Shown: in pieces, positions 60,439 to 64,000 of the stretch
How positions within the stretch are numbered: position 1 is the stretch's first letter
How the letters are laid out: each line of letters begins with the position of its first letter
From: CBDCGV01 sp965216955
Lineage (GTDB): Bacteria > Bacteroidota > Bacteroidia > Chitinophagales > JADIYW01
Direction: 5' to 3'
Assembly (NCBI GenBank): GCA_965216955.1
Contig: CBDCGV010000004.1
Coordinates: forward strand, 9,006 to 73,005
Length of the DNA: 64,000 nucleotides
Program-made: the position numbers and the translations under genes
The notes under the pieces: generated by a model
Seen by the model: only the letters and a program-made list of their open reading frames with translations
What the model was told of the DNA's origin: nothing
Databases searched by the model: none

Positions 60439-62214
60439 CTACATTCTTGCTTTTATATCTTCTAATCTACCTTTAGGAATTGCATCAATTAATTTTTGGG
60501 TATAGGCTCTCTGAGGGTTTTTATAAATTTCATCAGCTGGACCAATCTCTTCTATTTTCCCTTTATTCATAACAATCATCCGATCGCTCATAAACTTAAC
60601 CACTGATAAATCATGGGAAATAAAAATATAAGTAAACTGAAATTCTTCTCTTAGTTTAATCAGCAAGTTTAGTACTTGAGCCTGCACTGATACGTCCAAT
60701 GCAGAAACCGACTCATCACAAATGATAAATTTGGGATTTAATGCCAGTGCTCTTGCAATACATATCCGTTGTCGTTGCCCTCCCGAGAATTCGTGAGGGT
60801 ATCTAGAAAAATGAGATGCACTTAAATTAACGGTTTCTAATAGCTCTATTACACGCGCTCTTCTTTCCTTTTCGTTTTTTAAAATTTTGTGCACCCTCAT
60901 AGGTTCCATTATAGCATTTCCAATTGTCAGCCTTGGATTTAAAGATGAATAAGGGTCTTGAAAAATAATTTGCATCTCTTTTCTAAGATCTTTCAACCTA
61001 CTTTCATCTAATGAAAAAAGGTCATTCCCATCAAAAGTAACACTACCACTATGCGCCTCTATCAACCTCAAAATAGTTCTTCCTAAAGTAGTTTTACCGC
61101 AACCGCTTTCCCCTACTAAACCAAGTGTTTCTCCCGGATAAACATTAAAAGAAACATCATCAACCGCTTTAACATAGTTCAATGGTTTACCCCAAAAATT
61201 AGTTTTACTAGGAAACCATGTCCTAAGATTTCTAACTTCTAAAATGGGTGGTTTACTTTTAAGTAATTTCAGTCTATCTCCCCATTCTTTACTTCCAACA
61301 ACCATTGAATCTGTGACTTCTTTGATACTCGATTTAATTTCTTCAACACTTCCATCCACATTTTCTCTCATAAAATCTGAGACAATGGGTAATTTTCGCA
61401 ACCGCTTCTCAAGTGGTGGCCTACAAGCTAAGAGCCCTTTTGTATATGGATGTTGAGGATGTTCAAAAATATCTAAGACCTTCCCTTGTTCAACAATATT
61501 TCCTTTATACATTACGATTACCCTATCCGCTATTTCAGCTACAACACCTAAGTCATGTGTAATAAAAATGGTCGACATCCCTCGCTTTTTGCTCAATCCA
61601 AGCATTAATTCGAGAATTGTCTTTTGAACCGTTACATCCAAGGCAGTTGTTGGCTCATCAGCAATTAGTAATCGAGGATTACAGCTCATCGCCATAGCAA
61701 TCATTACTCTTTGTTTCTGACCACCTGATAACTGATGAGGATAAGAAGCGAAAATGCGCTCAGGGTTTGGTAATTGAACTTGTTCAAATAAGTTTAATGT
61801 CCGAGCCTTTGCTTCTTTTTTATCTACCTTTTGATGTAATAATATAGCCTCCATAACCTGATTACCACAAGTAAAGACGGGATTTAAAGAAGTCATCGGT
61901 TCTTGAAAAATCATAGAAATGTCATTACCTCTATAATGTCTCATCTCTTTTTCACTTAATTGTAAAAGATCAATGGGTCCAATCTTATCGTCGTGAAAAA
62001 TAATTTCTCCATTGCTAATATTTCCAGGAGGACTTTGCACCAGTTTCATAATAGATAATGCAGTAACAGATTTACCAGATCCAGATTCTCCAACAATTCC
62101 AATAGTTTCACCTTTATTAATGTTGAAATTCACATTTTTAACGGCAACAACATGGCTTTCTGCTGTTTTAAATTCGGTGACGAGATTTTTAACTTCTATC
62201 AATGGTTCTGACAT
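60439..62214 (-). CDS. Fused DppD-DppF-type peptide ABC transporter ATPase
   Basis: A 591-residue protein with two ABC ATPase domains in one chain, as in GsiA/YejF. Domain 1: Walker A VGESGSGKSV (42-49), signature QLSGGQKQRVMIA, Walker B LLIADEPTTALD. Domain 2: Walker A VGESGCGKTTLG, signature EFSGGQRQRICIARA, Walker B FIICDESVSALD. Each domain ends in the oligopeptide-type tail (QHPYTKGLLACRPP, QRAYTQKLIDAIP). It powers uptake of a peptide or similar solute, but the permeases and binding protein are not in the window. Its start lies 209 bp from mtnA, divergent. Confidence 0.93.
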   Translation of the reverse strand: MSEPLIEVKNLVTEFKTAESHVVAVKNVNFNINKGETIGIVGESGSGKSVTALSIMKLVQSPPGNISNGEIIFHDDKIGPIDLLQLSEKEMRHYRGNDISMIFQEPMTSLNPVFTCGNQVMEAILLHQKVDKKEAKARTLNLFEQVQLPNPERIFASYPHQLSGGQKQRVMIAMAMSCNPRLLIADEPTTALDVTVQKTILELMLGLSKKRGMSTIFITHDLGVVAEIADRVIVMYKGNIVEQGKVLDIFEHPQHPYTKGLLACRPPLEKRLRKLPIVSDFMRENVDGSVEEIKSSIKEVTDSMVVGSKEWGDRLKLLKSKPPILEVRNLRTWFPSKTNFWGKPLNYVKAVDDVSFNVYPGETLGLVGESGCGKTTLGRTILRLIEAHSGSVTFDGNDLFSLDESRLKDLRKEMQIIFQDPYSSLNPRLTIGNAIMEPMRVHKILKNEKERRARVIELLETVNLSASHFSRYPHEFSGGQRQRICIARALALNPKFIICDESVSALDVSVQAQVLNLLIKLREEFQFTYIFISHDLSVVKFMSDRMIVMNKGKIEEIGPADEIYKNPQRAYTQKLIDAIPKGRLEDIKARM

Positions 62215-62423
62215 AACTGCTACTCATTTGTCCACTTATAATATATGTAGCAAGATAAAGCTAATGTATCAGTTTTTGAAGGTTGATTTATAAACATCAA
62301 TCTTATTCTTTATAATTAAAATAACTAATTCACGTTGTTCAAGCTAAAGACTATTTTAAGTGTAATATTAAGGTCCGTCTAATCAATTAGTTTTTATACA
62401 TTACAATCCATATTTTTGACATT

Positions 62424-63524
62424 ATGCAACAAAGAACAATTTGGTATAAAAAAGGGAAAGAAGATACCATAGAAGTAATAGATCAACGGTATTTACCATT
62501 TAAATACAAAACCTTCTTAATCAATAATGTTGATGAAGCGGCTTTTGCCATAAAAGAAATGGTCGTAAGAGGTGCTCCATTAATAGGTGTTACTGCTGCA
62601 TACGCCATGTATTTAGCTGCTGCAGATTATCATGAAATATTTGATAAAGAAAATTACTTTAACATAGCATATAATAAACTCATACAAGCAAGACCTACTG
62701 CGATTAATCTAAAATGGGCATTGGACAAATGCATGGAAGAAGTTGACAAATCAGATGACAAGCAATCACTTATCACTAATCTCAAAAAAATAGCTGATGC
62801 TATCGCTTTAGAAGATATGGATATGTGTCAACATATTGGACTACATGGGGTTAAGCTTATTGATGAAATTTCTCAAAGAAAAGAAAACGAAGTCGTTAAT
62901 ATTCTTACACATTGTAATGCTGGCAAATTGGCTACTGTAGAATGGGGAACAGCAACCTCTCCTATTTATCATGCCCATTTAAAAGGTATTCCTATTCATG
63001 TGTGGGTTGACGAAACTAGACCTAGAAATCAAGGAGCTAGATTAACTGCATGGGAGCTTAAAGATGCCGGAGTTCCATTTACTTTGATTGCTGATAATGT
63101 AGGGGGATATTTAATGCAAAACAACTTAGTTGATCTTGTGATTGTTGGTTCTGACAGAACTACAAGAAAGGGAGATGTGTGTAACAAAATAGGCACCTAT
63201 TTAAAAGCATTAGCCGCTCGTGATAATGATATTCCATTTTATGCCGCAATGCCTTCTTCAACCATTGACTGGAGTATAGAAGATGGTTTAAAAGAAATTC
63301 CTATAGAGGAAAGAAGTGCTAAAGAAGTGCTTTTCATGAAAGGCACAGGAAAAAATGATGAAATGCTAGAAGTTAATATTGCTCCTAAGGGTTGTAAAGC
63401 TACTAATTATGCCTTTGATGTTACTCCTTCTAATTACGTAACAGGGATTATTACCGAAAGAGGTATTTGTGAAGCAAGCGAACAGGGATTAAAAACACTT
63501 TTTCCTGAAAAATTTGAGAAGTAA
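62424..63524 (+). CDS. mtnA: S-methyl-5-thioribose-1-phosphate isomerase
   Basis: A 366-residue isomerase of the methionine salvage pathway that converts methylthioribose-1-phosphate to methylthioribulose-1-phosphate. The catalytic Cys164 is in LTHCNAGKLATVEWGTATSP and Asp244 in IVGSDRTTRKGDVCNKIGT, both as in characterised MtnA and eIF2B-related enzymes. MVVRGAPLIGVTAAYAM and the NPAFDVTP-like ATNYAFDVTPSNYVTGIITERG are typical. Length is usual. The other mtn genes are not adjacent. A TATTTTTG -7 box lies at 62411-62418, 6 nt before the ATG. Confidence 0.95.
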   Translation: MQQRTIWYKKGKEDTIEVIDQRYLPFKYKTFLINNVDEAAFAIKEMVVRGAPLIGVTAAYAMYLAAADYHEIFDKENYFNIAYNKLIQARPTAINLKWALDKCMEEVDKSDDKQSLITNLKKIADAIALEDMDMCQHIGLHGVKLIDEISQRKENEVVNILTHCNAGKLATVEWGTATSPIYHAHLKGIPIHVWVDETRPRNQGARLTAWELKDAGVPFTLIADNVGGYLMQNNLVDLVIVGSDRTTRKGDVCNKIGTYLKALAARDNDIPFYAAMPSSTIDWSIEDGLKEIPIEERSAKEVLFMKGTGKNDEMLEVNIAPKGCKATNYAFDVTPSNYVTGIITERGICEASEQGLKTLFPEKFEK

Positions 63525-63558
63525 AAACTATCAATTTCTTATGACCTAATTGCTTTTC

Positions 63559-64000
63559 TTATTCAACACTATCTAAAACTTCCTTTACCTTTCTTTCTAA
63601 AGCAGGTCCTCTTAAATTTTTAGCTATAACATATCCATCTTTATCAATTAAAAAAGCCATTGGAATTCCACTTACATTATATGTCTGCGCTGCTTTGCTA
63701 TTCCAAAACTTAAGATCACTAACGTGGTAAGGCCATACCAACCCATCTTGTTCAATAGCACTGGTCCATCTATTTTTTTGTTTGTCCAATGAGACACTAT
63801 AAATCTCAAAGCCCTGATCTTTAAATTTTTTATATACTCGTACCAAATTAGGGTTTTCTACCCTGCAAGGTTTACACCAAGAGGCCCAAAAATCTAACAA
63901 AACTACTTTACCTCGTAAAGAAGAAAGTTTGATATTTTTTCCATTTGGATCAGGTAGTTCAATGTCTGGAGCCTCTTTACCAATTGAAATTTGACGAGCT
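63559..64000 (-). CDS. TlpA-like thioredoxin-fold protein, partial
   Basis: The C-terminal 146 codons of a thioredoxin-family protein whose 5' end is beyond the window. It has the CxxC motif in DFWASWCKPCRVENPNL and the cis-Pro in VSGIPMAFLIDKDG. The upstream visible residues (EAPDIELPDPNGKNIKLSSLRGKVVLLDF) show the AhpC/TSA-type lead typical of TlpA/ResA proteins, which reduce disulfides in the periplasm, for example of apocytochrome c before heme attachment. Whether it is the partner of CcmE/CcmF cannot be told. N-terminal signal or fused domains are not visible. Confidence 0.9.
   Translation of the reverse strand, partial: ARQISIGKEAPDIELPDPNGKNIKLSSLRGKVVLLDFWASWCKPCRVENPNLVRVYKKFKDQGFEIYSVSLDKQKNRWTSAIEQDGLVWPYHVSDLKFWNSKAAQTYNVSGIPMAFLIDKDGYVIAKNLRGPALERKVKEVLDSVE

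Overview
The window is AT-rich, densely coding DNA from a member of the Bacteroidota, probably a marine or aquatic Flavobacteriia/Saprospiria-type lineage; the sequence does not settle the class. The signs are two TonB-dependent receptors with N-terminal carboxypeptidase-regulatory-like domains, a secreted phosphatase ending in a type IX secretion (T9SS) sorting domain, an SprB-like repeat in a lipoprotein, several SPII lipoproteins with short Cys-Ser-Asp-Glu starts, DUF4199 and DUF2520 proteins, and promoters of the TTG-N17-23-TAnnTTTG type. No rRNA, tRNA, CRISPR array, prophage, transposase or integrase was seen.

Layout. 1-7 kb is the most accessory-like part: a truncated aldehyde dehydrogenase, a hotdog thioesterase behind a 24-bp perfect palindrome, two small genes separated by attC-like inverted repeats (an integron-cassette-like arrangement with no integrase), a T9SS phosphatase and lipoproteins bracketed by a diverged 85-90 bp direct repeat. 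7-12.8 kb holds a carotenoid-oxygenase / lipocalin-like / thiolase operon facing an SDR, a queuosine-precursor transporter and an arginase-family enzyme. A bidirectional terminator at 12.78 kb separates these from a subtilisin-like lipoprotein protease and a LuxR-type regulator.

15.3-24 kb is a minus-strand block of heme genes and signalling: a large NtrY-like sensor kinase (broken by two +1 frameshifts), hemL, a sensor kinase/response regulator pair, hemH, with mazG upstream. 24-34 kb has a TonB receptor, a Ca-binding-type repeat lipoprotein, an ALDH3-type dehydrogenase, two FAD oxidoreductases (one HemG/HemY-like) and a LuxE-like acyl-protein synthetase. 34.2-39.9 kb is a tightly coupled minus-strand chain ccmE-ccmF-DUF2520-kdsC-like-ubiA-like-maf. 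With hemL, hemH and the HemG-like enzyme, ccmE/ccmF give a heme-to-cytochrome-c theme spread over 25 kb; CcmE is the natural variant with Cys in place of the heme-binding His.

40-64 kb is mainly housekeeping: TPR protein, gyrA, DUF445, DUF4199, a MopE-motif lipoprotein, a TrmH-type methyltransferase, mutS, a large TonB receptor, a lipid kinase, a TamB-like protein, tsaD, a fused DppD-DppF-type ABC ATPase, mtnA and a truncated TlpA-like thioredoxin. The one large gene-free gap (49.7-50.4 kb) is packed with nested hairpins, including a 126-bp composite inverted repeat that looks like a dispersed intergenic element.

I did not find a clearly new defence or metabolic system. The best candidates for follow-up are the cassette-like pair at 1.6-3.3 kb, the palindromic operator at 1.52 kb, the carotenoid-oxygenase/thiolase operon and the frameshifted NtrY-like kinase.
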